Positions 1 to 9,669 of a DNA stretch of 13,162 bases are shown here, piece by piece; the stretch's first letter is position 1, and every line of letters begins with the position of its first letter. The translations under genes and the position numbers were made by a program. A model generated the notes under the pieces. The model had not been told where the DNA came from. It did no database searches and saw only the letters and a program-made list of their open reading frames with translations. The stretch lies in contig JAGVSV010000129.1 in NCBI GenBank assembly GCA_019137115.1, forward strand, positions 1-13,162. Direction: 5' to 3'. The DNA comes from Bacillota bacterium. GTDB lineage: Bacteria > Bacillota > Clostridia > Christensenellales > Aristaeellaceae.

Positions 1-1
1 G

Positions 2-139
2 GGCGAGGAGTATGAAAGCAACCCCAACCTGAACCCGCCACAGGAAGTGATCGACCGCTGCGAGTTCTTCCGCGACATCGAGGAAACCTTCATGGCGTTC
101 TACAACAACCGCTGGTCGGAAGTGAAGAACGCGAAGTAA
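2..139 (+). CDS. Spermidine/putrescine ABC transporter substrate-binding protein, C-terminal fragment
   Basis: Only the last 45 residues are in the window; the gene begins to the left. The tail reads through NPNLNPPQEVIDRCEFFRDI and ends in FYNNRWSEVKNAK. This matches the end of PotD-type polyamine-binding proteins, where a proline-rich stretch, an 'E-V-x-x-R-C-E-x-F-x-D' segment and a final helix ending in 'W-x-E-V-K' close the second lobe. Such proteins are lipid-anchored or periplasmic receptors that deliver spermidine or putrescine to a PotABC importer. The permease and ATPase genes would be expected to the left. No other transporter gene follows, so this is the last gene of its operon, and a hairpin lies 17 bases beyond the stop. 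The family call rests on a short tail, so a related extracellular solute-binding protein is possible. Confidence 0.72.
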   Translation, partial: GEEYESNPNLNPPQEVIDRCEFFRDIEETFMAFYNNRWSEVKNAK

Positions 140-156
140 CGCAAGACTTTGACAAC

Positions 157-192
157 AAGGCGCCCGGGCTGCACATAAAGCCTGGGCGCCTT
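157..192. terminator. Bidirectional hairpin terminator between potD-like gene and guaB
   Basis: Two 14-base arms, AAGGCGCCCGGGCT and AGCCTGGGCGCCTT, pair around an 8-base loop with one G-U wobble. The hairpin sits between two convergent genes, 17 bases after each stop codon (139 and 209). It has A-rich/T-rich ends but no long T tract on either side, so intrinsic termination may be imperfect. Its position supports shared use by both transcripts. Confidence 0.7.
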
Positions 193-208
193 GCAATGGA
201 ACGGATGA

Positions 209-1678
209 CTACATATCCATCCTCGAATAGTTCGGCGATTCCTTGGTGATGAAAATGTCGTGGGGGTGGCTTTCAACCAGACCGGCGCCGGTGATGCGGA
301 CGAATTCGGCGTCCTGCCGGAACTTCTCAATCGTGGGCACGCCACAGTAGCCCATGCTGGAGCGCAGCCCGCCCATCAGCTGGAACACGGTGTCGGCCAG
401 GGCGCCCTTGAACGGCACGCGGCCTTCTACGCCCTCAGGCACCAGCTTCTTGGCGTCCTCCTGGAAATATCGGTCGGAGCTGCCATGCGCCTGCGCCATG
501 GCGCCCATGGAGCCCATACCCCGGTACACTTTGAACGATCGGCCCTGGTATATTTCCATGTCGCCGGGGCTTTCCTCGGTGCCGGCCAGCAGGCTGCCCA
601 GCATCACGGCAGACGCGCCGGCGGCGATGGCTTTGGCGATATCGCCGGAATACTTGACGCCGCCGTCCGCGATCACACGGATGCCGCGCTTGTCCGCTTC
701 CTCCGCGCAGTCGCTGATGGCGGTGACCTGGGGCACGCCCACACCGGCCACCACGCGCGTGGTGCAGATGGAGCCGGGGCCGATGCCCACCTTGACGCAG
801 TCGGCGCCCGCGCTGATCAGGTCATGGGTGGCTTCGGCGGTGGCCACATTGCCGGCAAACAGCGTGATGTCCGGGAAACGCTCGCGGATGCTTTCCACCG
901 CCTTGAGTACGCCGCGGCTGTGTCCGTGTGCCGTGTCGATGGAGATGATGTCCACCTTGGCGGCGATGAGCGCCTCGATGCGCAGCATCATGTCCTGCGA
1001 GATACCGACCGCTGCCGCGCACAGCAGGCGGCCGTTTTCATCCTTGGAGCTGTTGGGGTACTTGGTGGTCTTCTCAATATCTTTGATGGTAATCAAGCCC
1101 CGCAGGCGGAAATCCCCGTCCACGATGGGCAGTTTCTCGATGCGGTGGGCGGCCAGGATTTTCTTGGCGTCGTCCAGGTTGGTGCCTTCCGGCGCGGTGA
1201 CCAGGTTTTTGCTGGTCATCACATCGCCGATCAGCTGCGTGTCATCAGTCTCAAACCGCAGGTCGCGGTTGGTGAGAATGCCCACCAGCTTCATGTTGTC
1301 ATCCGTGATGGGAACGCCGCTGATGCGATAGCGGGCCATCAGCGCCTTGGCATCCGACACCAGGTGCGTGGGGGAAAGGTAGAATGGGTCCGTGATCACG
1401 CCATGCTCGCTGCGCTTGACCTTGTCCACATGCGCGGCCTGGTCCTCCAGACGCATGCTTTTGTGGATCACACCAAGACCGCCCTCGCGCGCCATGGCAA
1501 TGCCCATGCGCGAGTCGGTCACGGTATCCATTGCCGCGCTGAGCAGCGGGATGTTCAGCCGCACCTTGGGGGTCAGCTGGACTGACAGGTCGACGTCCTT
1601 TGGCAGCACCTCGCTTTTGCGCGGCAGCAGCAACACATCATCAAATGTCAGCCCCTCGCGGATGGTCTTTCCCAGCAT
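209..1678 (-). CDS. guaB: Inosine-5'-monophosphate dehydrogenase
   Basis: This cytosolic enzyme oxidises IMP to XMP with NAD+, the committed step of guanine nucleotide synthesis. The 489-residue length is typical of bacterial IMPDH. The N-terminus TFDDVLLLPRKS is the family hallmark. Two CBS domains (about residues 95-205) are inserted in the TIM barrel. The catalytic loop GPGSICTTR places the nucleophile at Cys305. The phosphate and flap region has YRGMGSMGAM (about 385-394), and the Arg-Tyr dyad that activates water is at Arg403-Tyr404 in SSDRYF. The ATG at 1678 was chosen over an upstream in-frame ATG at 1747. It has a GGAGG (1686-1690) seven bases away and begins with the normal MLGKTIREGLTFDD. 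The longer version would run back into pgsA. The ribosome site overlaps the pgsA stop codon, so the two are probably co-transcribed and translationally linked. No key residue is missing. Confidence 0.97.
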   Translation of the reverse strand: MLGKTIREGLTFDDVLLLPRKSEVLPKDVDLSVQLTPKVRLNIPLLSAAMDTVTDSRMGIAMAREGGLGVIHKSMRLEDQAAHVDKVKRSEHGVITDPFYLSPTHLVSDAKALMARYRISGVPITDDNMKLVGILTNRDLRFETDDTQLIGDVMTSKNLVTAPEGTNLDDAKKILAAHRIEKLPIVDGDFRLRGLITIKDIEKTTKYPNSSKDENGRLLCAAAVGISQDMMLRIEALIAAKVDIISIDTAHGHSRGVLKAVESIRERFPDITLFAGNVATAEATHDLISAGADCVKVGIGPGSICTTRVVAGVGVPQVTAISDCAEEADKRGIRVIADGGVKYSGDIAKAIAAGASAVMLGSLLAGTEESPGDMEIYQGRSFKVYRGMGSMGAMAQAHGSSDRYFQEDAKKLVPEGVEGRVPFKGALADTVFQLMGGLRSSMGYCGVPTIEKFRQDAEFVRITGAGLVESHPHDIFITKESPNYSRMDM

Positions 1679-1691
1679 GGAAGTTCCTCCT

Positions 1692-2249
1692 TCATGTCGG
1701 CTTGTTGAGTATGTCAAGAAACGCGCGTGCGTAGAATACCAGGGCAACCAGCGCCAGCCCCACGCCTGCCCACAGCACGATCAGGTGCCAGGGAAGCACA
1801 GGCGGCACAAAATGGGCATGGAAAAAGCACAGCACCAGCCCCGCCACGGTAACAAACTGCGCCACCTTGCCAACGGGCTTGGAAAACACCACGACCTTTT
1901 TCGCACGCAGCGCGTAGAGACCGCCCAGCACCATGATCAGTTCCTTGATGACAAGGATTACCACCGCAGCGCCGGGCGCCATGCCTTTGATGACCAGCAT
2001 GACCATCATGGACAGCACCATGATTTTATCCGCCAACGGGTCCATCAGCTTGCCAAAGTCGGTGATCAGGTTGTACTTGCGGGCGATGTATCCATCCAGC
2101 AGATCGGTCAGGCTGGCAAAAAGGAACACAAAAAGCGCGGCCATTTCCTGCCCGCGCCACATCAGCCAGCAGAAGACAGGGATCAGGAGCAACCGGAACA
2201 CCGTGAGCGTGTTGGGCACATTCAGGTTCTCCGGGCGTTTCATCCCCAT
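1692..2249 (-). CDS. pgsA: CDP-diacylglycerol--glycerol-3-phosphate 3-phosphatidyltransferase (phosphatidylglycerophosphate synthase)
   Basis: This integral membrane enzyme makes phosphatidylglycerophosphate from CDP-diacylglycerol and glycerol-3-phosphate, the first committed step towards phosphatidylglycerol and cardiolipin. The protein has 185 residues, normal for PgsA. It opens with NVPNTLTVFRLLLIPVF, characteristic of the family. The full CDP-alcohol phosphatidyltransferase signature is present: Asp52-Gly53, Ala56-Arg57, Gly66, Asp70 and Asp74. Several hydrophobic helices follow up to residue 175. The start at 2249 was chosen because an AAAGGAG lies just upstream at the right distance; an ATG six bases further in (2243) is a possible alternative. 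A promoter lies immediately upstream and clpB is separated by a terminator, so pgsA leads a two-gene unit with guaB, 13 bases downstream. PgsA is favoured over other CDP-alcohol transferases by the N-terminus and the size. Confidence 0.93.
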   Translation of the reverse strand: MGMKRPENLNVPNTLTVFRLLLIPVFCWLMWRGQEMAALFVFLFASLTDLLDGYIARKYNLITDFGKLMDPLADKIMVLSMMVMLVIKGMAPGAAVVILVIKELIMVLGGLYALRAKKVVVFSKPVGKVAQFVTVAGLVLCFFHAHFVPPVLPWHLIVLWAGVGLALVALVFYARAFLDILNKPT

Positions 2250-2274
2250 GGCTTCTCCTTTCTGGACTTGGCCG

Positions 2275-2303
2275 AGTATAGCACATGCGCGCCGGGGCTT
2301 CAA
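2275..2303 (-). promoter_or_regulatory. Sigma-A-type promoter for pgsA-guaB
   Basis: On the minus strand, a -35 TTGAAG (2303-2298) lies 17 bases from a -10 TATACT (2280-2275). The TGC before the -10 makes an extended -10. The transcript would start near 2268, giving a leader of about 20 bases that holds just the ribosome site. It lies between the clpB terminator and the pgsA start. Confidence 0.75.
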
Positions 2304-2317
2304 CGAGCAGAAACAGC

Positions 2318-2363
2318 AAAAAAGGAAAGCAAAAGCCCCTCCATCCGCACGGATGAAAGGGCT
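2318..2363 (-). terminator. Rho-independent terminator of clpB
   Basis: Minus-strand arms AGCCCTTTCATCC and GGATGGAGGGGCT pair over 13 positions, including two G-U wobbles, around a GTGC tetraloop. A T-rich run (TTTT, TTT, TTTTTT interrupted by GC and CC) follows. The hairpin begins 12 bases after the clpB stop. It separates clpB from pgsA. Confidence 0.88.
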
Positions 2364-2375
2364 GGCAGATATGGG

Positions 2376-4973
<2,598 letters not shown>

Positions 4974-4998
4974 GGGTTCATCCCTCCTTATGGCAAAG

Positions 4999-5015
4999 AC
5001 TGACCATCTTTGACC
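4999..5015 (-). promoter_or_regulatory. CtsR heat-shock operator
   Basis: The minus strand reads GGTCAAA-GAT-GGTCAGT. CtsR binds a direct heptad repeat of the form RGTCAAA-NAN-RGTCAAA. The first heptad is perfect, the spacer fits, and the second matches five of seven. The box overlaps the predicted clpB transcription start, where a bound repressor would block initiation. CtsR itself is not in the window. Confidence 0.8.
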
Positions 5016-5021
5016 TTTATC

Positions 5022-5049
5022 AGTATAGCACTTCGGCCAACAATGTCAA
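5022..5049 (-). promoter_or_regulatory. Sigma-A-type promoter for clpB
   Basis: On the minus strand, a consensus TTGACA (5049-5044) lies 16 bases from TATACT (5027-5022), with TGC before the -10 (extended -10). The predicted start, near 5015, falls at the edge of the CtsR operator. This near-consensus promoter suits a gene that is strongly expressed once repression is lifted. Confidence 0.85.
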
Positions 5050-5097
5050 CGGTTTGTCGTGCCGTTCCCATGCCCTTTTTGCCGGCTTTCGCCTGGC

Positions 5098-5126
5098 TTG
5101 ATGGCCGCGTATGCCGATGCTATACT
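5098..5126 (+). promoter_or_regulatory. Sigma-A-type promoter for the seven-gene rightward operon
   Basis: TTGATG (5098-5103) lies 17 bases from TATACT (5121-5126), with TGC immediately before the -10. The predicted start, near 5133, leaves a leader of about 20 bases with an AGGTG ribosome site (5143-5147). No operator-like repeat is obvious. It is divergent from the clpB promoter. Confidence 0.75.
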
Positions 5127-5153
5127 GTTCGCGTCACAAGCGAGGTGAGCAGC

Positions 5154-6296
5154 ATGGCGGAACACACTGCCCGGTACCAGAGAGCCCGGTTTGTCATCGG
5201 GCTGCTGCTGCTTGCTTTTCTGCTGTACCGGGTGGACGCAGTCATCGACCTGATCAAAAAACTAATGGCCATCCTGTCGCCGTTTGTGGTGGGCACCCTG
5301 ATGGCGCTGCTGATCAACCTGCCGCTGCGATTCCTGGAGGACCGCATCAAGCTGCCCGTGGCCAAACCGCACCTGTTCAAGGTGCGGCGCGCGGTCTGCC
5401 TGACGCTGTCGGTGCTCATCGTGCTGTCGGTGCTTGTGGTGCTGATGCTGGTCATTGTCCCGCAGGTGGTGGCGGCGGTGGAAGGGCTGATTGAGGCGCT
5501 GCCCAGCCTGATTGACCAGCTAGAAGCGTGGCTGACGCAGCAAAGCGCCAACCTGCGGGAAATCCTGGGCTTGTCCGCCACGGATGAGTCCTCCGTGCGC
5601 GAGCAATTCCAGTCCGCCTACAACTTCCTGATCGGCGGCATCGGCTATTCCTCCAACGTGGTGCTGTCCGCCGCCCAACTGGTGGTTAACGCGCTGGTGG
5701 GGCTGGTGTTTGCCATCTACCTGCTGTTTTCCAAGGAGCGCATCAAGCAGCAGCTGCTGCGCGTGTCGGACGCCTATCTGGGGCCACGCCGCAGTTTCCA
5801 TCTGCGCCGGGTGATGGACCTGTTGGTGGAGGCATTCTCCAACTTCATGGGCGGTCAGCTGCTGCAGGCAGTGCTGTCCTCGGTGCTCACCTGGGTGGTG
5901 ATGACCATCTTTGGCATGCCGTATGCCACGCTGGTGTCGCTGATCGTGTTTGTCATGGCGTTTATCCCGATCTTTGGCCCCTATATCTCCGGCGCCATCG
6001 GCACCTTGCTGGTGCTGACCCAGGAGCCCAACAAGGCGCTGTGGTTCCTGTTCCTGTTCTTTGTGGTGCAGCAGCTTGAAGGCTCGCTGGTGTACCCACG
6101 TATCATGAGCAGCGCGGTGGACATGCCCTCCATCTGGATCCTGGTGGCGGTCACCCTGGGCGGCGGCACCATGGGCATCGTGGGCATGCTGCTGTTCATC
6201 CCGTTGGCCGCGGTGGCGTACCGCATACTGAGCGAGGAAACCGCGCAGCGCGAGGCTGTGCGGGCGCACGAGGGCGTTGCGGAGGCACCGTCATGA
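5154..6296 (+). CDS. AI-2E family transporter (PerM/YtvI-like membrane protein)
   Basis: This is a 380-residue polytopic membrane protein. Hydrophobic segments lie near residues 12-25, 36-56, 80-108, 168-192, 235-253, 257-290, 296-306 and 325-357, with a soluble section at about 110-165. This is the usual AI-2E/PerM layout. The C-terminal half has the family pattern: FIPIFGPYISGAIGTLL (270-286), QQLEGSLVYPRIMS (306-319) and the glycine-rich GGGTMGIVGMLLFIPLAA (336-353). Family members have been linked to autoinducer-2 export or to Na+/H+ exchange, so the substrate here is unknown. The ATG at 5154 has AGGTG six bases upstream and starts just before the first membrane helix. Upstream in-frame codons lie in the promoter. 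Its stop overlaps the ABC ATPase start by 4 bases, which implies translational coupling. Confidence 0.88.
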   Translation: MAEHTARYQRARFVIGLLLLAFLLYRVDAVIDLIKKLMAILSPFVVGTLMALLINLPLRFLEDRIKLPVAKPHLFKVRRAVCLTLSVLIVLSVLVVLMLVIVPQVVAAVEGLIEALPSLIDQLEAWLTQQSANLREILGLSATDESSVREQFQSAYNFLIGGIGYSSNVVLSAAQLVVNALVGLVFAIYLLFSKERIKQQLLRVSDAYLGPRRSFHLRRVMDLLVEAFSNFMGGQLLQAVLSSVLTWVVMTIFGMPYATLVSLIVFVMAFIPIFGPYISGAIGTLLVLTQEPNKALWFLFLFFVVQQLEGSLVYPRIMSSAVDMPSIWILVAVTLGGGTMGIVGMLLFIPLAAVAYRILSEETAQREAVRAHEGVAEAPS

Positions 6297-7183
6297 TGCC
6301 GCTGCTGTCCCTGAACAACGTGACCAAGGCGCACCCGGACGGCGGCGGCTTGTTTGACTGCACCATCCAGGTGGAGCAGGGGCAGGCATTCGGTCTGCTG
6401 GGCCCCAAGGGCGCGGGCAAGTCGACTGCGGCGGCGCTGCTGATGGGGTTTATCAAGCCGGATCAGGGAACCTGTCAGATCAGCGGGCTGGACTGCTTTA
6501 AGCACCGACCGGAGATCCAGGGGCGCGTGGGCTATGTGCCGCGCCACCCTGCACTGCCTCCGCGCATGACCGGGGAGCAGTTCATTCACATGAAAGCGCG
6601 CCTGGCGGGCACCAAATCGCCGCAGAAAGTGCCGGCGCTGATGGAACGGTTGAGTATCAATCCGCTGGGGTACTGTGGCTATATGAACGAGGCCACCCGT
6701 CAGAAACTTTCCTTGCTGGGTGCGCTGATGGGCGCGCCGGATATCCTGATCCTGGACGAACCCGCGCTGAACCTGGACCAGATGGCCTACCGCCCGCTGT
6801 TTGAGGTGCTGTCCGAGGAAAAGGAAAAGGGCACCACCATCTTCATGACGTCCCATGCGCTGCGGGACGTGCAGCAGGTATGCGATGTGATCGGCATCAT
6901 CCGCAAAGGACGCCTGGCGGTGGTGCAGCCGTCGCGCAATCTCGCGTATACGCGGCAGAAGGTCTACCACATCACGTTTGCCACGGGGCAGGAGGCAAGC
7001 GCCTTCGCGCAGGAGTGGGAGACGGCTGTCGAGGTGCTGCAGAACCGCGCTACGGTGGCCATTCCGGGTAGTCCACAGGTGCTGATCAAAACGCTGGCGC
7101 GCTACACGGTGGAGGACTTGGTGGGCGGGCGCCAGGAATCCGAGGAATCGTACTTGCGCTATTACGGGGACGACGCCACATGA
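6293..7183 (+). CDS. ABC transporter ATP-binding protein with degenerate signature motif
   Basis: This 296-residue protein is the predicted ATPase of an ABC-2-type (NatA-like) exporter with the next gene. Walker A is intact: GPKGAGKST (37-45). Walker B and the catalytic Glu are intact: ILILDEP, Glu156. The H-loop His188 lies in MTSHAL. Other conserved parts have drifted. The Q-loop position reads VGYVPRHP (79-86), with Arg where Gln is usual. The LSGGQ signature reads MNEAT (131-135) just before RQKL, so both glycines are lost. The D-loop is LNLD rather than GLD. Residues 225-296 form a C-terminal domain ending in SYLRYYG, as in other ABC-2 ATPases. The start codon overlaps the preceding stop, with GGAGG seven bases upstream, and its own stop overlaps the permease start. 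It could be a slow or regulatory ATPase, or work with an unseen partner subunit. Confidence 0.87.
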   Translation: MMPLLSLNNVTKAHPDGGGLFDCTIQVEQGQAFGLLGPKGAGKSTAAALLMGFIKPDQGTCQISGLDCFKHRPEIQGRVGYVPRHPALPPRMTGEQFIHMKARLAGTKSPQKVPALMERLSINPLGYCGYMNEATRQKLSLLGALMGAPDILILDEPALNLDQMAYRPLFEVLSEEKEKGTTIFMTSHALRDVQQVCDVIGIIRKGRLAVVQPSRNLAYTRQKVYHITFATGQEASAFAQEWETAVEVLQNRATVAIPGSPQVLIKTLARYTVEDLVGGRQESEESYLRYYGDDAT

Positions 7184-7974
7184 TCTGGCCGTTGATGCGT
7201 TTCAGCCTGCGCAGGATGCTTGCGCGCACCCTGGCCGCCGCGATGGTAGGTGTTATGGTTGTGATAGGCGCGCTGCTTGCGTACACCGAACCCACTGTAG
7301 CGGCGCTGACCGAAGCGCGTTCGCAGGCGGAACCGCTGTTCCGGGCGCTGGGTATCGGATCGAGCGTGTCGCTGAAATTGCACGTGGTGAGCCTGGCGTT
7401 TAACCTGCTGCTGCCCCTGGTGGGCGCCGTGTACGCCATATCTGTCTCGGCGCTCCTGATGGCGGCGCTGGTGGAAAGCGGAGAAATGGCGCACTTCCTG
7501 GCAGCGCCCAAATCGCGCGCCGCCATCGTACGCACCCAGGCGACAGCAGTGTTGCTGGGGGTTCTGGTGATCGTTGGCTTGCCCTTGGCGGCCACGATCG
7601 TGGGCGCGTTGCTGATGCACCCGGATGCGCTGAACCTGGATGGTATACTGGCGGCGTTCGGTGGTCTGTGTGCGCTGGTGCTGTGCATGGCCTGCTTTGG
7701 GTTGATGGTATCGTGCCTGATGGATACGGCGCGCGCAGCCCGGCGCAGAAGCGGCCTATGGGTGGGGCTGTTTTTCGTGGCATGGATGCTGTCGCGTTCG
7801 GGCGCGATGCTGCAGTATCTGGCGTACGTGACACCCTTCACGTTCTATCAGCCCGAGCGGCTGGCGTTGCTCAGGCCGGAAGCCTGGGTGGGCGCGGGTG
7901 CACTGCTGGCGCTGGGGGTGGGTTGTCTTGTATACGGTACGGTGCGCTTTTCGGGGCGCGACCTGCCGCTGTAA
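7180..7974 (+). CDS. ABC-2 type transporter permease
   Basis: This 264-residue membrane protein has about six hydrophobic segments, near residues 17-35, 68-97, 120-145, 155-181, 190-206 and 235-254, the number expected for an ABC-2 permease. A polar cytoplasmic stretch after the second segment (HFLAAPKSRAAIVRTQ, 105-120) resembles the coupling region that contacts the ATPase. The final residues FSGRDLPL resemble the end of many NatB-like permeases. The ATG overlaps the ATPase stop by 4 bases, so the two are almost certainly partners. With one ATPase and one permease gene the exporter would work as a dimer of each. The substrate is not apparent. A TATACT within the gene (7644-7649) has no matching -35. 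Confidence 0.85.
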   Translation: MIWPLMRFSLRRMLARTLAAAMVGVMVVIGALLAYTEPTVAALTEARSQAEPLFRALGIGSSVSLKLHVVSLAFNLLLPLVGAVYAISVSALLMAALVESGEMAHFLAAPKSRAAIVRTQATAVLLGVLVIVGLPLAATIVGALLMHPDALNLDGILAAFGGLCALVLCMACFGLMVSCLMDTARAARRRSGLWVGLFFVAWMLSRSGAMLQYLAYVTPFTFYQPERLALLRPEAWVGAGALLALGVGCLVYGTVRFSGRDLPL

Positions 7975-7982
7975 AAGCAAAA

Positions 7983-7988
7983 AGGAGG
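7983..7988 (+). promoter_or_regulatory. Ribosome binding site that sets a GTG start for the D-aminopeptidase
   Basis: AGGAGG lies six bases before the GTG at 7995. The only nearby ATG (7990) runs straight into a stop (ATG GCG TGA), so the GTG is the start. The protein begins VKKLFVSADMEG, as expected for the family. Confidence 0.85.
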
Positions 7989-7994
7989 GATGGC

Positions 7995-8795
7995 GTGAAA
8001 AAGCTGTTTGTCAGTGCGGACATGGAGGGCACATGCGGCATCATGCACTGGAACGAAACCGAAAGAAGCCATGCGGATTACCCGTATTTCGCCATGCAGA
8101 TGACCCGCGAGGTGGCCGCGGCCTGTGAGGGCGCGCACGAGGCCGGGTATGGCGAGGTGCTGGTCAAGGACGCGCATGACTCCGCGCGCAACATTATTCC
8201 GATCGCGCTGCCGGAATACGCAAACATCCTGCGCGGATGGGGTGGTCACCCGTACTGCATGATGTATGGACTGGACAGCACGTTTGACGGCATCGTGTTC
8301 ACCGGTTATCACAACGCGGCGGGTACGGACTCCAACCCGCTGGCGCACACGATGACGCTCAGCGTGCTGGAGATGCGCATCAACGGGGAACTGGCCAGCG
8401 AACTGCACATCAATTCCCTGATTGCCGCCTATGAAGGCGTGCCCATCTATGCAGTGACGGGGGATGAAGGCATCTGCGCGTGGATGAAGGAAAAATCGCC
8501 CAACACCACGGTGGTGCCCGTCAACTTCGGCATGGGCGGCGCGACGCGCAGCCTGTACCCAATGGAAGCGGCAAAGCGGATCCGGGCCGCGGTCAAGCAA
8601 GCCGTGCAGCGACCGCGCGAGAGCTGCCTTTTTCCGATGCCCGAGCGCTTTCAAGTTGAAATCGTATACCGTGAACACGCACAAGCGCGCAAGCTGAGCT
8701 TTTATCCCGGCGTGCGCCAGACCGGCGCGCGTGAACTGACGTACGAAACGACCGACTGTTTTGAGTTTCTGCGCATGGCGCACTTCCTGCTCTGA
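7995..8795 (+). CDS. M55 family zinc D-aminopeptidase (DppA-like)
   Basis: This 266-residue enzyme belongs to peptidase family M55, whose B. subtilis member DppA removes N-terminal D-amino acids such as D-Ala from short peptides. The metal-site pattern is complete: SADMEGTCG at the N-terminus (Asp9, Glu11), VKDAHDSARN (His61), TGYHNAAGT (His106), and Glu136 after the NGELASE turn. His118 in LAHTM matches the proposed catalytic histidine. No signal peptide is visible, so it is cytosolic. In B. subtilis, dppA sits with a dipeptide importer; here its upstream neighbours are an exporter-type ABC pair and its downstream neighbours are sugar-type enzymes. It begins 20 bases after the permease. Release of D-amino acids is a family-based inference; the natural substrate is unknown. 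Confidence 0.92.
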   Translation: MKKLFVSADMEGTCGIMHWNETERSHADYPYFAMQMTREVAAACEGAHEAGYGEVLVKDAHDSARNIIPIALPEYANILRGWGGHPYCMMYGLDSTFDGIVFTGYHNAAGTDSNPLAHTMTLSVLEMRINGELASELHINSLIAAYEGVPIYAVTGDEGICAWMKEKSPNTTVVPVNFGMGGATRSLYPMEAAKRIRAAVKQAVQRPRESCLFPMPERFQVEIVYREHAQARKLSFYPGVRQTGARELTYETTDCFEFLRMAHFLL

Positions 8796-8817
8796 CACAC
8801 ATAAGGAGGAAAACCAC

Positions 8818-9657
8818 ATGAGCACATTTCCGATTGGTATCATCCTGGAATCTTTGAAGCAGCCCATCCCGCAGGCGCTGGACACTATCCGAGACATGGG
8901 CGCGCAGGGCCTGCAGGTGTATTCCACCTACGGCGAGCTGTCCCCGGGCAAGTTGACCCGGGACAAGAAGAAGGAATTCCACCAGATGGTCCTGGACCGT
9001 GGCCTGGTCATCTCCGCGCTGTGCGGCGACCTGGGGCACGGCTTTGGCGATCCGGACAAAAACCCCGGCCTGATCGAACAGTCCAAGCGCATTCTGGACC
9101 TGGCAAAGGAATGGGGCACCGACATTGTCACCACACACATCGGCGTGGTGCCGGAGGATCCCGGCCATCCCCGCTACCGCATCATGCAGGATGCCTGCGG
9201 CGAACTGGCCCAGTACGCGGATTCCCTGCAGGCGCATTTCGCGATCGAAACCGGCCCTGAAACGGCAAAGACGCTGGCTACATTCCTGGATTCGCTGCAC
9301 TCCACCGGCGTGGCGGTGAACCTGGACCCGGCCAATTTGGTCATGGTGACCGGTGACGACCCGGTGCAGGCCGTGCACACGCTCAAGCGTTACATCGTGC
9401 ACACGCACGCAAAGGACGGCCGCAAACTGTTTGACAAGAACCCGGAAGCCATCTACGGGCTGGTGATGGACGACGTGGTAACGGACGCCGCGTTCATCGA
9501 ACTGCCGCTGGGCGAGGGCGATGTGCCGTTCCCGGCTTACCTGGACGCGCTCCGGGAGATTGGCTACAAAGGGTTCCTGACCATCGAGCGCGAGGTGGGC
9601 GACCAGCCCGTGGAGGATGTGCGCAAGGCCGTGTCGTTCCTTAAGGACCTGTTCTAA
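8818..9657 (+). CDS. Sugar phosphate isomerase/epimerase-like TIM-barrel protein (first of two)
   Basis: This 279-residue protein belongs to the xylose-isomerase-like TIM-barrel (AP_endonuc_2) superfamily, which includes sugar and inositol isomerases and epimerases and endonuclease IV. The usual four metal ligands can be placed at strand ends: Glu144 (FAIETG), Asp170 (VNLDPAN), His197 (VHTHAKDG) and Glu257 (LTIERE). His107 in TTHIG is another likely active-site residue. The family is metal-dependent and cytosolic. An AAGGAGG eight bases upstream of the ATG fixes the start. The gene follows the peptidase by 22 bases and precedes a second TIM-barrel gene by 12. The two proteins share only the superfamily pattern, so they probably catalyse different steps. 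The substrate cannot be read from sequence; endonuclease IV is unlikely because its wider ligand set is absent. Confidence 0.87.
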   Translation: MSTFPIGIILESLKQPIPQALDTIRDMGAQGLQVYSTYGELSPGKLTRDKKKEFHQMVLDRGLVISALCGDLGHGFGDPDKNPGLIEQSKRILDLAKEWGTDIVTTHIGVVPEDPGHPRYRIMQDACGELAQYADSLQAHFAIETGPETAKTLATFLDSLHSTGVAVNLDPANLVMVTGDDPVQAVHTLKRYIVHTHAKDGRKLFDKNPEAIYGLVMDDVVTDAAFIELPLGEGDVPFPAYLDALREIGYKGFLTIEREVGDQPVEDVRKAVSFLKDLF

Positions 9658-9669
9658 GGAGGAAGATCA

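Noticed and set aside
260..1585. Open plus-strand frame of 441 codons antisense to guaB
   Set aside because: It is a shadow of the guaB coding sequence with low-complexity Ala/Gly/His composition, no ribosome site and no family resemblance.
1676..1747. Upstream ATG that would add 23 residues to guaB
   Set aside because: The extension lies within pgsA coding sequence and the guaB ribosome site and is not IMPDH-like. The ATG at 1678 has an ideal ribosome site.
4974..5153. Possible CIRCE (HrcA) inverted repeat in the clpB upstream region
   Set aside because: No TTAGCACTC/GAGTGCTAA pair is present. The only heat-shock element seen is the CtsR direct repeat.
5520..6970. Long minus-strand frames opposite the AI-2E and ABC ATPase genes
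   Set aside because: They lie antisense to well-supported membrane and ATPase genes and show His/Gln/Arg-rich translations without domains.
7644..7649. TATACT preceded by TGG inside the permease gene, a possible internal promoter for the peptidase block
   Set aside because: No -35-like hexamer is found 16-18 bases upstream (CCGGAT at 17), and it lies about 350 bases before the peptidase start.
7668..7994. Longer open frame upstream of the D-aminopeptidase, suggesting a fusion
   Set aside because: It overlaps the permease in another frame. The M55 family start motif and AGGAGG point to the GTG at 7995.
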